Virus record (IMG/VR): IMGVR_UViG_3300044613_000551
Location: 1-33,038 of that record
Direction: 5' to 3' (one strand)
Source: a virus
Length of the DNA stretch: 33,038 nt
Part shown: positions 15,108 to 23,420 of the stretch, one piece after another
Numbering within the stretch: position 1 is the stretch's first letter
Layout: each line of letters begins with the position of its first letter
Position numbers and translations under genes: made by a program
The notes under the pieces: model-generated
What the model saw: only the letters and a program-made list of their open reading frames with translations
What the model was told of the DNA's origin: nothing
Database searches by the model: none

Positions 15108-15761
15108 TTAGCATTTACAATTTTGTTTATATTTCGTTAATTTAATTCTTAGCTCAACACCACTTAAATTTGCATCCAATATGTTTTGAAAATAACCATT
15201 AGACTGCTCAGTTCCAAATCGAGTAAAGTTCACTATCTCATAGGTATCCAAAGTTTTGTAGTTCCTGTCATTGTTAACAACATCAATGAACTTCTCAGCG
15301 AGCTTACTCATTGGCACAACAACATTATCAATATGATCCTTTGTTAGGTAGTTCACAATATCAGTCTCATCAAGGAAGAAAATCCTCAAGTCAGACTCCC
15401 AATCATAAACACTCTCCCTACCAAACTTCACATATCTAACATCATGTAACAACCAAACAAGAGGGGTCTTTTGTGTAAGGTCATTGCTGAACTTAGTCCA
15501 CTCATTGTTAGCTGAAATCTTAGTGCCCGGCACAAAGTAAGGTACAGGCAAAGTAAGTATACCGGTTGCAGTTCCTGCCACCAAATACTCATCTGTTTCA
15601 ACCTCTGTGATTAGTAATGTGCCATTGATATACTTACCTACTCTTGCATAAGACGTATCACATGTGATAGTCCTTTGCAGAATAGGATCATACAACCCAA
15701 GGATTTCATTATCAATCAACCCTACTAACTCCTCAACAGCCTGTGAAACATCCTGTGTCAT
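15108..15761 (-). CDS. Head-tail joining / tail completion protein candidate
   Basis: The ATG at 15761 overlaps the stop of the upstream gene (ATGA), so I chose it over the TTG at 15767. The protein is 217 aa and starts MTQDVSQAVEELVGLIDNEI. It contains mixed beta segments (GTLLITEVETDEYLVAGTAT) and VYDWESDLRIFFLDETDIVN, ending in KYKQNCKC. It lies between the connector and the major tail protein, where tail terminator and neck proteins are encoded. No specific family is recognised. Confidence 0.65.
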   Translation of the reverse strand: MTQDVSQAVEELVGLIDNEILGLYDPILQRTITCDTSYARVGKYINGTLLITEVETDEYLVAGTATGILTLPVPYFVPGTKISANNEWTKFSNDLTQKTPLVWLLHDVRYVKFGRESVYDWESDLRIFFLDETDIVNYLTKDHIDNVVVPMSKLAEKFIDVVNNDRNYKTLDTYEIVNFTRFGTEQSNGYFQNILDANLSGVELRIKLTKYKQNCKC

Positions 15762-16543
15762 AACCAATATGCTGTTAATTTTGGAACACCTCTGAACTTT
15801 CTGTAATCACCAATACCAACATATGTAAGTTCTATTATTGCATTATCATCACCGCCTGGCAGTATGAATGTATCACCTATTGTGTAGTTCTTACCTGCAT
15901 CTACAATGGTAACCTCTTGCACATCTGAGCCACTCGGTGTGACTGTGATATCAACTGTCAAGCCTGTGCCTGTGCCACCTGTTAAACTTACATTTGTTTG
16001 GTTAGAATATCCAGTACCCCCACTTGTCAATGACAGTGTAACTGCTTGACCTAATGGGGGAGCTGTAGTATATTTAATGAAATCTCTTATTGAGTTATAG
16101 GACCGTATTGCCTCATTGTACCGTGTGTACATCATGCTAAACAAAGTGTTAGCAACAGTACTGTTTTCATTGTCTGGCTTAACTAATCCTATTGGCGTGA
16201 TTTGGTTGCTCAAGTCTTTTACATACTCAAAATAAATAAATCCTTTCAACATCTCTTTAATCCCCTCTGAGTCTATTTGGTTTACTCCTTCATATATCCC
16301 ATTGAAATAATAGAAATTGTATCCCATATCCTCTGATAATGGATTAAATAATATCAAGAAATTAGGACTTTGAGGCACATTATTAAGTAGGTCTGATTGA
16401 AAGTCATTGTATAGACTTATTCCAAACAGCTCCTTTAAATAACGTGGCTCATATCTATTGATGTAATCCTGCAATTTTGCCTGGTCATACATTCCTGTAG
16501 ATACTTGATATTTGCCCGTAAAATCTTGAATTGAAAGTATCAT
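15758..16543 (-). CDS. Head-tail connector with an inserted beta-repeat domain
   Basis: This 261-aa protein has an N-terminal helical connector-like region (IQDFTGKYQVSTGMYDQAKL, then YEPRYLKELFGISLYNDFQS) and helical segments to about 170. These resemble connector families of Bacteroidetes phages. Between about 171 and 240 there is a Gly/Thr-rich insertion (SGGTGYSNQTNVSLTGGTGT, then VQEVTIVDAGKNYTIGDTFI) with the GTG...V.SITI..AG..Y pattern seen in phage structural decoration repeats. The conserved C-terminus (YRKFRGVPKLTAYW) resumes afterwards. The domain could decorate the neck. The start is ATG at 16543, 1 nt after the upstream gene's stop. Confidence 0.75.
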   Translation of the reverse strand: MILSIQDFTGKYQVSTGMYDQAKLQDYINRYEPRYLKELFGISLYNDFQSDLLNNVPQSPNFLILFNPLSEDMGYNFYYFNGIYEGVNQIDSEGIKEMLKGFIYFEYVKDLSNQITPIGLVKPDNENSTVANTLFSMMYTRYNEAIRSYNSIRDFIKYTTAPPLGQAVTLSLTSGGTGYSNQTNVSLTGGTGTGLTVDITVTPSGSDVQEVTIVDAGKNYTIGDTFILPGGDDNAIIELTYVGIGDYRKFRGVPKLTAYWL

Positions 16544-16544
16544 T

Positions 16545-16760
16545 TTATTTTATTTTTCCGTATCCTTTTTTTACCAAAATCTCTGCCTTTGAGCCTAACA
16601 TTTTCCATATTTGACCTTTGCCAAGTCCAGGGAAAGTGCCATTGCTAATGAATGTATACTCAGCTTTTGGATCTAAGCTCACAACCTCAACAGTTGGAAC
16701 CTCAATCTTATTCTCAAGTTCTACATTAGCAACCTTCTTTTTGCGTGGTTTCTTTTCCAT
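16545..16760 (-). CDS. Small structural-region protein of unknown function
   Basis: This 71-aa protein has a basic N-terminus (MEKKPRKKKVANVELENKIE) and a compact domain ending in FPGLGKGQIWKMLGSKAEIL and KKGYGKIK. It lies 13 nt after the capsid gene and before the connector gene. Small proteins in this slot are often head fibres, decoration proteins or neck adaptors. I do not recognise the family, so this is from position only. Confidence 0.7.
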   Translation of the reverse strand: MEKKPRKKKVANVELENKIEVPTVEVVSLDPKAEYTFISNGTFPGLGKGQIWKMLGSKAEILVKKGYGKIK

Positions 16761-16773
16761 ATTGGATTAATTT

Positions 16774-17988
16774 TTAGTCGTTGATTAGAGCAATGTCAGT
16801 TGCAATGTCAGATTGAACAAATGCATTCACATCATTTCCTTTAACATAAGCTACCAAACGAGCCTCACAAAGGATTGTAACCATGTTACGTGTGAAATCA
16901 TCATTCTCATATCCTACTGACATGTTCATATCTTCTCTGAACTTGATGTTGAATTTAGTGAAATCACCAACAATCATAGTACCTGCAGTGATGTTATTTG
17001 AAGAAACAACAACCAATCCAGCCACTCTCATGTTAGCATCCCAAAATGCAGGATAAGTGTACTCACCTGTAGATGTTTTAGTCAACTCAATTTTAGCAAC
17101 ATCCTCTGGATTCAATACAACGTGTGTTGGTACAAAGTTAGCAGCCTCAATCTGAGCTTTACATATACGGATTAAATCCATGATGTTAGCTCCTGGGATA
17201 GTACCTGCAAATGTACCTGGTGCAAAGTTAGGTGCAACAGATAACAATCCGTTAAGGTCATTACCACCGTTACCGTTCACTAATGAGAAATCAATGTTTT
17301 GCTCAATAGCTTCCATCAACTCAGTGTTGATTTCAGAACGAACAAATGATAAGTCAGCCAACATCTCTTTTGATACTTTGATGTAAGCAGCAACTTTTTT
17401 CACTTCCTCTGATACCTCTTCATATTTAACCTCTCCGTTAAATTTAGGACCAGCCTCATTAACCCAAAGTGACTCTTCTGCACCTGGAGTAACGTTTTGT
17501 GTTTGTTGGATGTAAGTAACAAATTTTGAAGTTGTTGAACCTACATTTGAGATCTCTCTCAATCGTCTTACAGGTCTTGCAATTCTGTTTACTCCTGGCT
17601 CTAATACAGATAGTGCAACGTTACCTGTGTAATCACCATCAATTGTAGTGTCAGTCTTAACATCTAATGTGATTCTGTTACCTTTCTCGATTGACTCAGA
17701 GATAGCCTTAACATTATCAGTATAAGTTTTAACTAATGCCTCTTTGATAGTTTTAGCTCCTTGAGCTTTTGGTGCATCAACTGCTTTCTCAGACATTGCC
17801 TCAATGCGGCCTTCCATCTTTGCAATTGCTTTCTCCATTTCAGAGTTCTTTACTTCAATAGCTTTGAAGTTATCTAACTCACTTTTTAATTGAGCAACCT
17901 CATCCTTTGTAGGTACAGTTGCCATTTTTTCAGAGAACAAACCGTTGATTTTTTCAACAACTTGCTCAGGTGTTAATTGGTTTTCCAT
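16774..17988 (-). CDS. HK97-fold major capsid protein
   Basis: This 404-aa protein has a charged coiled-coil N-terminus (residues 1-75), as expected for a scaffolding delta domain that the prohead protease would remove. The capsid domain follows from about 110 (NRIARPVRRLREISNVGSTT, then WVNEAGPKFNGEVKYEEVSE), with the typical helix KEMLADLSFVRSEINTELME and a C-terminal region including DFTKFNIKFREDMNMSVGYE and EARLVAYVKGNDVNAFV. Length and architecture match the phage_capsid (HK97 gp5) family. It follows the protease gene, in the canonical order portal-protease-capsid. Confidence 0.9.
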   Translation of the reverse strand: MENQLTPEQVVEKINGLFSEKMATVPTKDEVAQLKSELDNFKAIEVKNSEMEKAIAKMEGRIEAMSEKAVDAPKAQGAKTIKEALVKTYTDNVKAISESIEKGNRITLDVKTDTTIDGDYTGNVALSVLEPGVNRIARPVRRLREISNVGSTTSKFVTYIQQTQNVTPGAEESLWVNEAGPKFNGEVKYEEVSEEVKKVAAYIKVSKEMLADLSFVRSEINTELMEAIEQNIDFSLVNGNGGNDLNGLLSVAPNFAPGTFAGTIPGANIMDLIRICKAQIEAANFVPTHVVLNPEDVAKIELTKTSTGEYTYPAFWDANMRVAGLVVVSSNNITAGTMIVGDFTKFNIKFREDMNMSVGYENDDFTRNMVTILCEARLVAYVKGNDVNAFVQSDIATDIALIND

Positions 17989-18010
17989 TTTGTTTTTAAA
18001 ATTAAATTAA

Positions 18011-18889
18011 TTAAAGTTTACTAATTACCTCTGTCCAATCAAAAATTGGTTGCTCCGGCTCATACAATTTAACAGAATGGTTTTCCGGTTCTGTTTGTGC
18101 GAGTAAAGTCAATTGACTTGATAGGAAGTTGGCTTTCATTTCTAATTCATACAAACGCTCATCTGACCCCTTACCATTTACAAGGGCCTTGATTACTGTT
18201 TGTAAATCATCTGAAATCTTATCTATAAAAGTTTTCTTATTCTCACTCTTCATGATGCTCACCACATTGGTTAACTCATTTGCTCCAAAGGTAACTGCAG
18301 AACCCTCCCATAGTTTAACCTCTTGCAATAGAGTAAATCCTCCCATGGGATTGGATGTATCCTTGACAAACTTAGTCTTATCAGATACTCTTTGAAACCC
18401 AACTGAGTGCTCCTTTATGATGCCATCTTGATAGTCTCTCCATGCATCCTCACCCATTGTTGAGGTGCCTAATCTACCCACAGCAAAGAGGCCATTGTCA
18501 TCCTCCTCCATTTTGCTGAACACACCAATCTGTTTCTCCCAATCATGGTGTCTTAGGAATGCTATCTTCCTGTTACTTGATGCACCTGGTCCACGTTCCT
18601 GGATAGACTTTTTAAACGCACCCTTTTGGATTACATCATTGTCACTGTCAACGTTACCAAACTTTGCTAAGTACACTGCAACCTCTCTCCTGTTGCTGTC
18701 CATGTCCTTGATTTCAAAGCCGCTCTTTATTTCATACTTACTCATACTTTTTGTGTTATCTGTCCATGCTGTTGAACATACTGCAAATCTCTGGTCATTA
18801 TCATACTCAGATGCCATTGTCTCATCTGACATACATCTGCCAATGAACTGCTCCTCATTCTCATCTCCTGTTGGCTTAGGTATTGGCAT
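18011..18889 (-). CDS. Prohead protease (S78/U35 type) with N-terminal extension
   Basis: This 292-aa protein has a short N-terminal region with RCMSDETMASEYDNDQRFAV and CSTAWTDN, a motif common in phage head proteins. It is followed by a protease domain at about 55-215. Catalytic signatures are FLRHHDWEKQIG (His114 or His115) and KEHSVGF (Ser162), with VKLWEGSAVTFGAN closing the domain. The HK97-family protease cleaves scaffold domains of the capsid precursor during head maturation. The charged C-terminal tail may be a scaffold portion. The gene overlaps the portal gene by 14 nt and precedes the capsid gene. Confidence 0.88.
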   Translation of the reverse strand: MPIPKPTGDENEEQFIGRCMSDETMASEYDNDQRFAVCSTAWTDNTKSMSKYEIKSGFEIKDMDSNRREVAVYLAKFGNVDSDNDVIQKGAFKKSIQERGPGASSNRKIAFLRHHDWEKQIGVFSKMEEDDNGLFAVGRLGTSTMGEDAWRDYQDGIIKEHSVGFQRVSDKTKFVKDTSNPMGGFTLLQEVKLWEGSAVTFGANELTNVVSIMKSENKKTFIDKISDDLQTVIKALVNGKGSDERLYELEMKANFLSSQLTLLAQTEPENHSVKLYEPEQPIFDWTEVISKL

Positions 18890-20300
18890 TGGCTTGTGGA
18901 TTAGTTATCATTGAATTGGCTGTGATACTGTCATAACCATAGTAGTTAACCAATGTGTTCACAGCTGTTTGTCTATCCATTGCACCACTGCTCACTGCAG
19001 TATTGAGCCCAATGATTCCATCTAACCCCTCTACAGTTCCTTTAAGGTTGGTTTGTGCCTGTGCTAATGCAGCCGCTTGTGATTCTGTTCTATCCTGTTT
19101 CTGTAGTTCAATATCAAACTCCTCTGCATATTGCTGTTGAGTGATCACCCCATCTCTAAGCATCACACTATAAGTATCTACTTTGGTTTTCTCTGCAGAT
19201 GCTTTCTGATTCTCATCATCCTGCAATATTGGTAAGTGGTCAAAGTTAGCCTGTAGATAGTACTGACCTTGCAACCCCCATTGAGAAATCATTGAGTCAT
19301 AGATTTGCTGTGTCTCAGGAATGATTGTATCAGTGTAACACATCCGGATTGAGTCTCTCACATTGCTGAATGTCGCACCCTTCTCACTTGAAAATAGGTT
19401 ATAATTCAATCCAAATGCATCAATGATGGCTAACTTATCCTCTGTAAGCTCCTCAAATAACATGAGATCCCTTGTTGGATAACTCATTGGCTGCCAATTT
19501 ACATTGGATTCAGTGATAATTAACTCATCTTTTTGCCTACGATACCAATCTTTTTGTATCTTTTGACGCTCCTCTGGTGTCATTGGGATAGCTCCTCCCA
19601 TGTCATTACTCTGAGCAGATAGGATTCCAATGGCTCCAAGGTTCTCAAGTAATACATTACGCTTGTTATAGCTTGCCATGATGTTGGATAGAGGTAATCT
19701 AAGTGAGTCTATCCTTGAGATGGGCCTAACTATGTTCATTCCATCTGCTGTTGTGAGGTAAACTGTATCATCAAAGATAATTGTCTCCTTAGATCCATCA
19801 TCATAAGTGAACTCAAATGAGGTGATGAGGTCATTAGCCTCCATTTGTTTGAGCTTTTTACCACTTAGATTGATTCTAACCTTGTTATTTGGTAGTGTTA
19901 TGATTAGATTTCTAACACCAAATGACCTCAATGGACAGTAAGCAACCACATTAGAGTATAATGCATCTTGAACAGCCATTGAATAGACAACATCTGACCA
20001 TGACTGCACTCCATTAGGCTTGTTGATTAGGTCATTTATCCAATGATTAGTGACAATATTACCATCCTTATCAAATAAAGTAGGGATGTTAGTACTCATC
20101 ATTGTGGCTCGCTTGTTCACAACACTCCTCAACTCTGGTATGTCTATGAACAGCCTCCATGCATCACCTGTATCTAACCAAACAGCCTCTTTTTTTCCCC
20201 ATATCTGTATTGCAGGGGGGAAGATTTGCCTTGTTAAGTTACGATACCGGTCTGTATTGGCATAATTATCAACAAATGCACTAATGAAATCAAATGCCAT
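18876..20300 (-). CDS. Portal protein (HK97 type)
   Basis: This 474-aa protein is of typical size for an HK97-like portal. Recognisable segments are VWLDTGDAWRLFIDIPELRS at about 40-59, the region around WINDLINKPNGVQSWSDVVY, and NLFSSEKGATFSNVRDSIRM followed by TIIPETQQIYD, the conserved C-terminal part of phage portals. The portal forms the DNA entry ring at a capsid vertex and docks the terminase. It lies between the large terminase and the protease. A Gln/Ala-rich tail ends in ITNPQANANT. Confidence 0.85.
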   Translation of the reverse strand: MAFDFISAFVDNYANTDRYRNLTRQIFPPAIQIWGKKEAVWLDTGDAWRLFIDIPELRSVVNKRATMMSTNIPTLFDKDGNIVTNHWINDLINKPNGVQSWSDVVYSMAVQDALYSNVVAYCPLRSFGVRNLIITLPNNKVRINLSGKKLKQMEANDLITSFEFTYDDGSKETIIFDDTVYLTTADGMNIVRPISRIDSLRLPLSNIMASYNKRNVLLENLGAIGILSAQSNDMGGAIPMTPEERQKIQKDWYRRQKDELIITESNVNWQPMSYPTRDLMLFEELTEDKLAIIDAFGLNYNLFSSEKGATFSNVRDSIRMCYTDTIIPETQQIYDSMISQWGLQGQYYLQANFDHLPILQDDENQKASAEKTKVDTYSVMLRDGVITQQQYAEEFDIELQKQDRTESQAAALAQAQTNLKGTVEGLDGIIGLNTAVSSGAMDRQTAVNTLVNYYGYDSITANSMITNPQANANT

Positions 20301-20315
20301 TTAATAATGTTTTGG

Positions 20316-20343
20316 CAAATATAGTAAATAATTACATAACAAA
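20316..20343 (-). promoter_or_regulatory. Possible structural-operon promoter before the portal gene
   Basis: The 55-nt gap between the terminase stop and the portal start has TATATTTG (20316-20323), matching TAnnTTTG, with TTTG at 20340-20343. The spacer is 16 bp, shorter than the usual 19-21, so the -33 element is doubtful. Confidence 0.4.
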
Positions 20344-20355
20344 AAGGGGGTCTGA

Positions 20356-21705
20356 TTAAGCTAACTGTCTGAACATGGATTGAGCAAAGATGGCTAACCC
20401 TGCCAGGCAATCGGGTGCATCATCATTCTTATTCTTACCCTCCTTACTGAAATGCAGTACATTCTGAATGAATAACTCACTTTCAGGAGTGCCATTGTTG
20501 ACAAATGTAATCCTTTGCTGTATCCAAACAGATTGCATTATGATCCTGGTTATCTTATTCACTGAGTTGTGGACCGGTAAAATCTTTGTGTTAGTTTGTT
20601 TCTGCAATCCTCTTGCAAACATGGCACCCATGCTATTGGATTCCACCCTGCAATAGGTCACGTTCCATTGATTGAGCTTAGCTGCAATGAGTGGCATGGT
20701 CACATCTGTATTGGACTTGTTGAACACATAGTCAACAAGATAGAACTCATTACCTGCCACTGCTAATATGGCAAAGGCTGTGAAATCTGCTCCCTGGTCT
20801 GCCACATCACAGTAAGCAATGCAACCTTGAACTGTACTTTTGATTGAATTGAACTCAGTTAACTGCATGGTCTTAAGGTCATTGAATAACCTACCTTGAA
20901 TATCAACAGGACTCTGCATGTATTCAGCCTCCCAAATGGATGGCTCAGTACGTTTCTTTTTAGTTAAGTACTCCTCTGTAGTCATGACTGATTCACAAAA
21001 TGACTTACCATCTATCAATGCAGGAATGACAATGGATCTGTCATAGATGCCATCATTCATTTGCCTGCCTATCACATCATTGAGTGACCAACGTGTGCCT
21101 ATGTCAATCCTCTTGCAACCAGATTCAAACCTTGAGTCATGTGTTGCCTCCTTCCATTGAATGATTCTCTCATTCTGAGTATCTGATAAGGCCTGTTCTA
21201 ATCCTGTGTAAAGGTCATCTGTTACTGCTATATTGTCAGCTCCAAATCCAATGATAGTACCCCCAACACCTGCTCCAAAGTAACTGACCTGCTTAGCATA
21301 ATTGGTGTTCCAACCTTGTAGATTTGCCTTGTCATCACTCAGCTGAACAGATGGAAATACCTGTTTGAACTTATCACTCTTGACAATATTTCTAACATCA
21401 TAGCTGAACTTGAGGTATAATGTGGCAGTACATGCATTTCTCATCACTGATCTTGCCGGGTTCCTGCCAATGGTCCAGGCACAAAACAGTGAACTGATAT
21501 ATGACTTGCCTGCTCTTGGTGGCATAGATACACTGAGTGATCTAATACTACCCTCCTCTAAATCTTGAAATGACTGTGCGACACTGTGTAAAAATACTCT
21601 ACTTTCAAAGAATGCCGGGTCATAGTACTGACAAAACTCCCAAAATTCCCTCCTGCAAAGTTCGAGACGTAATAAGTTCCTAATTGCTTTTTGTGTGTCA
21701 TTCAC
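20356..21705 (-). CDS. terL: Terminase large subunit
   Basis: This 449-aa protein carries the packaging motor and nuclease. Walker A is PPRAGKS at 62-68 and Walker B is IAVTDD at about 159-164, followed by a coupling segment RIDIGTRW near 199-206. The nuclease domain shows CDVADQGADFTAF at about 299-311, with acidic residues as metal ligands, then YCRVESNSMG near 351-360 and NDDAPDCLAGL near 428-437. These are standard RNase H-fold nuclease motifs in terminases. It cuts concatemers and pumps DNA into proheads. It overlaps the small subunit gene by 8 nt. Confidence 0.93.
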   Translation of the reverse strand: MNDTQKAIRNLLRLELCRREFWEFCQYYDPAFFESRVFLHSVAQSFQDLEEGSIRSLSVSMPPRAGKSYISSLFCAWTIGRNPARSVMRNACTATLYLKFSYDVRNIVKSDKFKQVFPSVQLSDDKANLQGWNTNYAKQVSYFGAGVGGTIIGFGADNIAVTDDLYTGLEQALSDTQNERIIQWKEATHDSRFESGCKRIDIGTRWSLNDVIGRQMNDGIYDRSIVIPALIDGKSFCESVMTTEEYLTKKKRTEPSIWEAEYMQSPVDIQGRLFNDLKTMQLTEFNSIKSTVQGCIAYCDVADQGADFTAFAILAVAGNEFYLVDYVFNKSNTDVTMPLIAAKLNQWNVTYCRVESNSMGAMFARGLQKQTNTKILPVHNSVNKITRIIMQSVWIQQRITFVNNGTPESELFIQNVLHFSKEGKNKNDDAPDCLAGLAIFAQSMFRQLA

Positions 21706-22006
21706 CTTTGAGTAGTAATTTTATCTCATCTGTTGATAACCCTGTGAGGTCCACATTGGTTTGTGTCTGCTCTACCTGTTGAACAGGTGCACCATATGCA
21801 CTATCTAACACAGCCTTATAGGCATTAGTATCCTTTTGTTCAATGGCTTTATCAATCTGAGCTTGATGCATCTTTAACTCCTGGTCATTTACATCAAGTA
21901 ACTCTCTCAAAATAGTACTTCTGTTGCGTGCTCCTTTGGGTCTGCCATTAGGATTACCACTTTGACCTGACTGCCACGCTGGTTTTAAATTATCTTCCCT
22001 TGACAT
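21698..22006 (-). CDS. terS: Terminase small subunit candidate
   Basis: This 102-aa protein has an N-terminal AWQSGQSGNPNGRPKGARNR stretch, a Gly/Pro/Arg-rich motif widespread in phage proteins encoded just before terL. A helical segment (LRELLDVNDQELKMHQAQID) and KAVLDSAYGAPVQQVEQTQT follow, ending in TGLSTDEIKLLL. It overlaps terL by 8 nt. The family is usually regarded as the DNA-recognition subunit of terminase. No strong HTH is visible, so the assignment rests on the motif and position. Confidence 0.75.
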   Translation of the reverse strand: MSREDNLKPAWQSGQSGNPNGRPKGARNRSTILRELLDVNDQELKMHQAQIDKAIEQKDTNAYKAVLDSAYGAPVQQVEQTQTNVDLTGLSTDEIKLLLKGE

Positions 22007-22009
22007 AAT

Positions 22010-22027
22010 CGGTGTATTTTCGGTGTA
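22010..22027. repeat. Short direct repeat just upstream of the terS start
   Basis: CGGTGTA occurs twice (22010-22016 and 22021-22027), separated by ATTT, directly upstream of the terminase small subunit ATG. It could be a regulatory or terminase recognition site, but it may be chance. Confidence 0.4.
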
Positions 22028-22028
22028 G

Positions 22029-22250
22029 TTAAAACAAATTAGTTACCAACTGATATAAACCAAAGACAGCCAGTGCACCAATCACTCTGAATAGGCTCTC
22101 AGTTGCTTTCTTAGGGTCATATATCCACTTCTGAATAGTGTCTGAGCTCTTCCATGGCATAAACCATAGAACGAACTTATCTGCAAAGTATAACAGTGTG
22201 AACACAGGAAGGATTGTAAGTCCTAAGACTACCTTTAATTTTTGTCTCAT
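22029..22250 (-). CDS. Two-span membrane protein of unknown function
   Basis: This 73-aa protein has a hydrophobic segment near the N-terminus (LKVVLGLTILPVFTLLYFAD), a polar loop with WMPWK-like aromatic residues, and a second hydrophobic segment at the end (SLFRVIGALAVFGLYQLVTN). Topology suggests two membrane spans. Its ATG overlaps the upstream stop (ATGA). It lies just before the terminase genes. A holin-like function is possible but the lysis cassette is elsewhere, so I make no assignment. Confidence 0.65.
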   Translation of the reverse strand: MRQKLKVVLGLTILPVFTLLYFADKFVLWFMPWKSSDTIQKWIYDPKKATESLFRVIGALAVFGLYQLVTNLF

Positions 22251-22438
22251 GCCTCAAAGTTAGTGAAATTTTTAACAGGTTGCCACAGCCTAAACTCTTG
22301 TTCAATGCCATCATCCCATAGAACATTTATGGATGTGTCTGAATGATCAACAATTGCACCCAATGGCTTATCATTTATGTAAGCTGTTTTGGTCTCAAAG
22401 TTGAATGAGTAAATTTTCTTAGTCTCTTGTGAGTTCAT
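22247..22438 (-). CDS. Small beta-rich protein of unknown function
   Basis: This 63-aa protein starts MNSQETKKIYSFNFETKTAY and continues with IVDHSDTSINVLWDDGIEQE, which suggests a small beta-barrel or SH3-like fold. It overlaps the upstream 50-aa ORF by 20 nt and the downstream membrane protein by 4 nt. I do not recognise a family. Confidence 0.65.
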   Translation of the reverse strand: MNSQETKKIYSFNFETKTAYINDKPLGAIVDHSDTSINVLWDDGIEQEFRLWQPVKNFTNFEA

Positions 22439-22571
22439 ATTTTAAAAGATTTATTGCCTTAGTGTAATTCAGTGCATCTGTTGGATTGCTAATGTAATCA
22501 TATCCAATATCAGAGATTAGGTTGATAAGCTCCATTAGTTTGGTCTTATCAATGTCAGATGTATCTATCAT
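22419..22571 (-). CDS. 50-aa hypothetical protein
   Basis: The ATG at 22571 begins MIDTSDIDKTKLMELINLIS and the protein ends NLLKYELTRD. It is short, acidic and helical. The start overlaps the end of the upstream gene by 17 nt and the end overlaps the next gene by 20 nt. This continuous overlap with both neighbours is the main support for it being real. Function is unknown. Confidence 0.55.
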   Translation of the reverse strand: MIDTSDIDKTKLMELINLISDIGYDYISNPTDALNYTKAINLLKYELTRD

Positions 22572-22845
22572 TTATTATCTTATTTCTTACTAAAAAATTA
22601 TGTCTCATTGAGTTACTGATTGACCTCTTAAACTTCCTGTATTCATATACCCTACCATGTGGTGTCTCATGTGTTATTTTGAACAGATTGATGTTATCAC
22701 AGAACCATCTGATCTCATATCTTGTGAGCTCTTGGCATCTAATGTATCTATCTTTGAACAGTATTGAGTACAGCCGCCCATGTGTTTCATTAGTTACTGT
22801 AATGGCAAATGGTTTCTGTTTTCTATGCAGGTCAATGATTAACAC
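22555..22845 (-). CDS. Basic protein of unknown function next to attC-like site
   Basis: This 96-aa protein is rich in Arg, Lys and His (ITVTNETHGRLYSILFKDRY, then HGRVYEYRKFKRSISNSMRH). The only plausible start is a GTG at 22845; no ATG is in frame near the N-terminus. The gene begins just downstream of the attC-like hairpin at 22867-22918, so its original 5' end might have been altered by insertion of the neighbouring cassette. A nucleic-acid-binding role is plausible from charge only. Confidence 0.5.
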   Translation of the reverse strand: MLIIDLHRKQKPFAITVTNETHGRLYSILFKDRYIRCQELTRYEIRWFCDNINLFKITHETPHGRVYEYRKFKRSISNSMRHNFLVRNKIINDRYI

Positions 22846-22866
22846 TTGGCTAAGTTAGTAATTATT

Positions 22867-22918
22867 CATAACAGTTGCTAATAGCCATTGAAACGGCTGT
22901 TAGCTTTGTGTTATAAGC
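22867..22918. other. attC-like imperfect hairpin (left of the cassette gene)
   Basis: GCTAATAGCC (22877-22886) pairs with GGCTGTTAGC (22895-22904) around an 8-nt loop with one G-T wobble. Outside the stem are CATAAC (22867-22872) and GTTATAAGC (22910-22918), matching the outer AAC...GTT boxes of attC recombination sites, with unpaired spacers between. Confidence 0.5.
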
Positions 22919-22921
22919 AAA

Positions 22922-23305
22922 TTAAATTTTCCCACCGCACTGCAAAACGATGTCATTTAGTTTACTTGTAAATATTTCTATTGCTTTCTTCTTGCAAAAA
23001 TCCAATGTGAAATCATTATATGGTATTTTCTTTTCGCTTGAATAAAACTTTTCAATTGGTTGTCTTTGGAAATAAGTGAATTTTATTTCACAATGTTTTT
23101 GCGGTGGATGTACATACCATTTTGTTTTTGCATTATCAATCCACCAACCAACCTCAACTTTTCTATCATAGAAATATATTTCCAAAACAGGCGACTTTGT
23201 TTTTTTATTCCATTGTGTTGGCTCAAAGTTTAGCCATAGTTCACATCGTATGTTTTCCGTTTTCCCATCGGAACTTTGTATTTGTTTTGTGGTTATCCAT
23301 TCCAT
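22922..23305 (-). CDS. Hypothetical protein in a cassette-like element
   Basis: This 127-aa protein begins MEWITTKQIQSSDGKTENIR and is rich in Trp, Lys and Tyr (LEIYFYDRKVEVGWWIDN, KWYVHPPQKHCEIKFTYFQR), with a helical end (DFCKKKAIEIFTSKLND). It resembles no phage family I know and looks more AT-rich than its neighbours. It fills the space between two attC-like hairpins, with its ATG shortly after one GTTATAAGC box and its stop 3 nt from the other. Such geometry is typical of integron gene cassettes, whose proteins are often orphans. It may be a recent import. Function is unknown. Confidence 0.65.
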   Translation of the reverse strand: MEWITTKQIQSSDGKTENIRCELWLNFEPTQWNKKTKSPVLEIYFYDRKVEVGWWIDNAKTKWYVHPPQKHCEIKFTYFQRQPIEKFYSSEKKIPYNDFTLDFCKKKAIEIFTSKLNDIVLQCGGKI

Positions 23306-23323
23306 CGCTCAAAAATTTAATCA

Positions 23324-23420
23324 GCTTATAACAGCGTATATACAAGATACGCCTACAAGCATTTATTTATAATTTGAAATTTCGTTAAGGCGTACCTCGT
23401 ATATACGCAAAACGTTATAA
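23324..23420. other. attC-like long imperfect hairpin (right of the cassette gene)
   Basis: The 20-nt arm at 23335-23354 pairs with 23388-23407 with 18 of 20 matches around a 33-nt loop. Outer boxes are GCTTATAAC (23324-23332) and GTTATAA (23414-23420). The box nearest the gene (TGTTATAAGC on the minus strand) is the same as the box at 22909-22918, so the gene is bracketed by inverted TGTTATAAGCnnATTAAATTTT ends. Confidence 0.5.
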
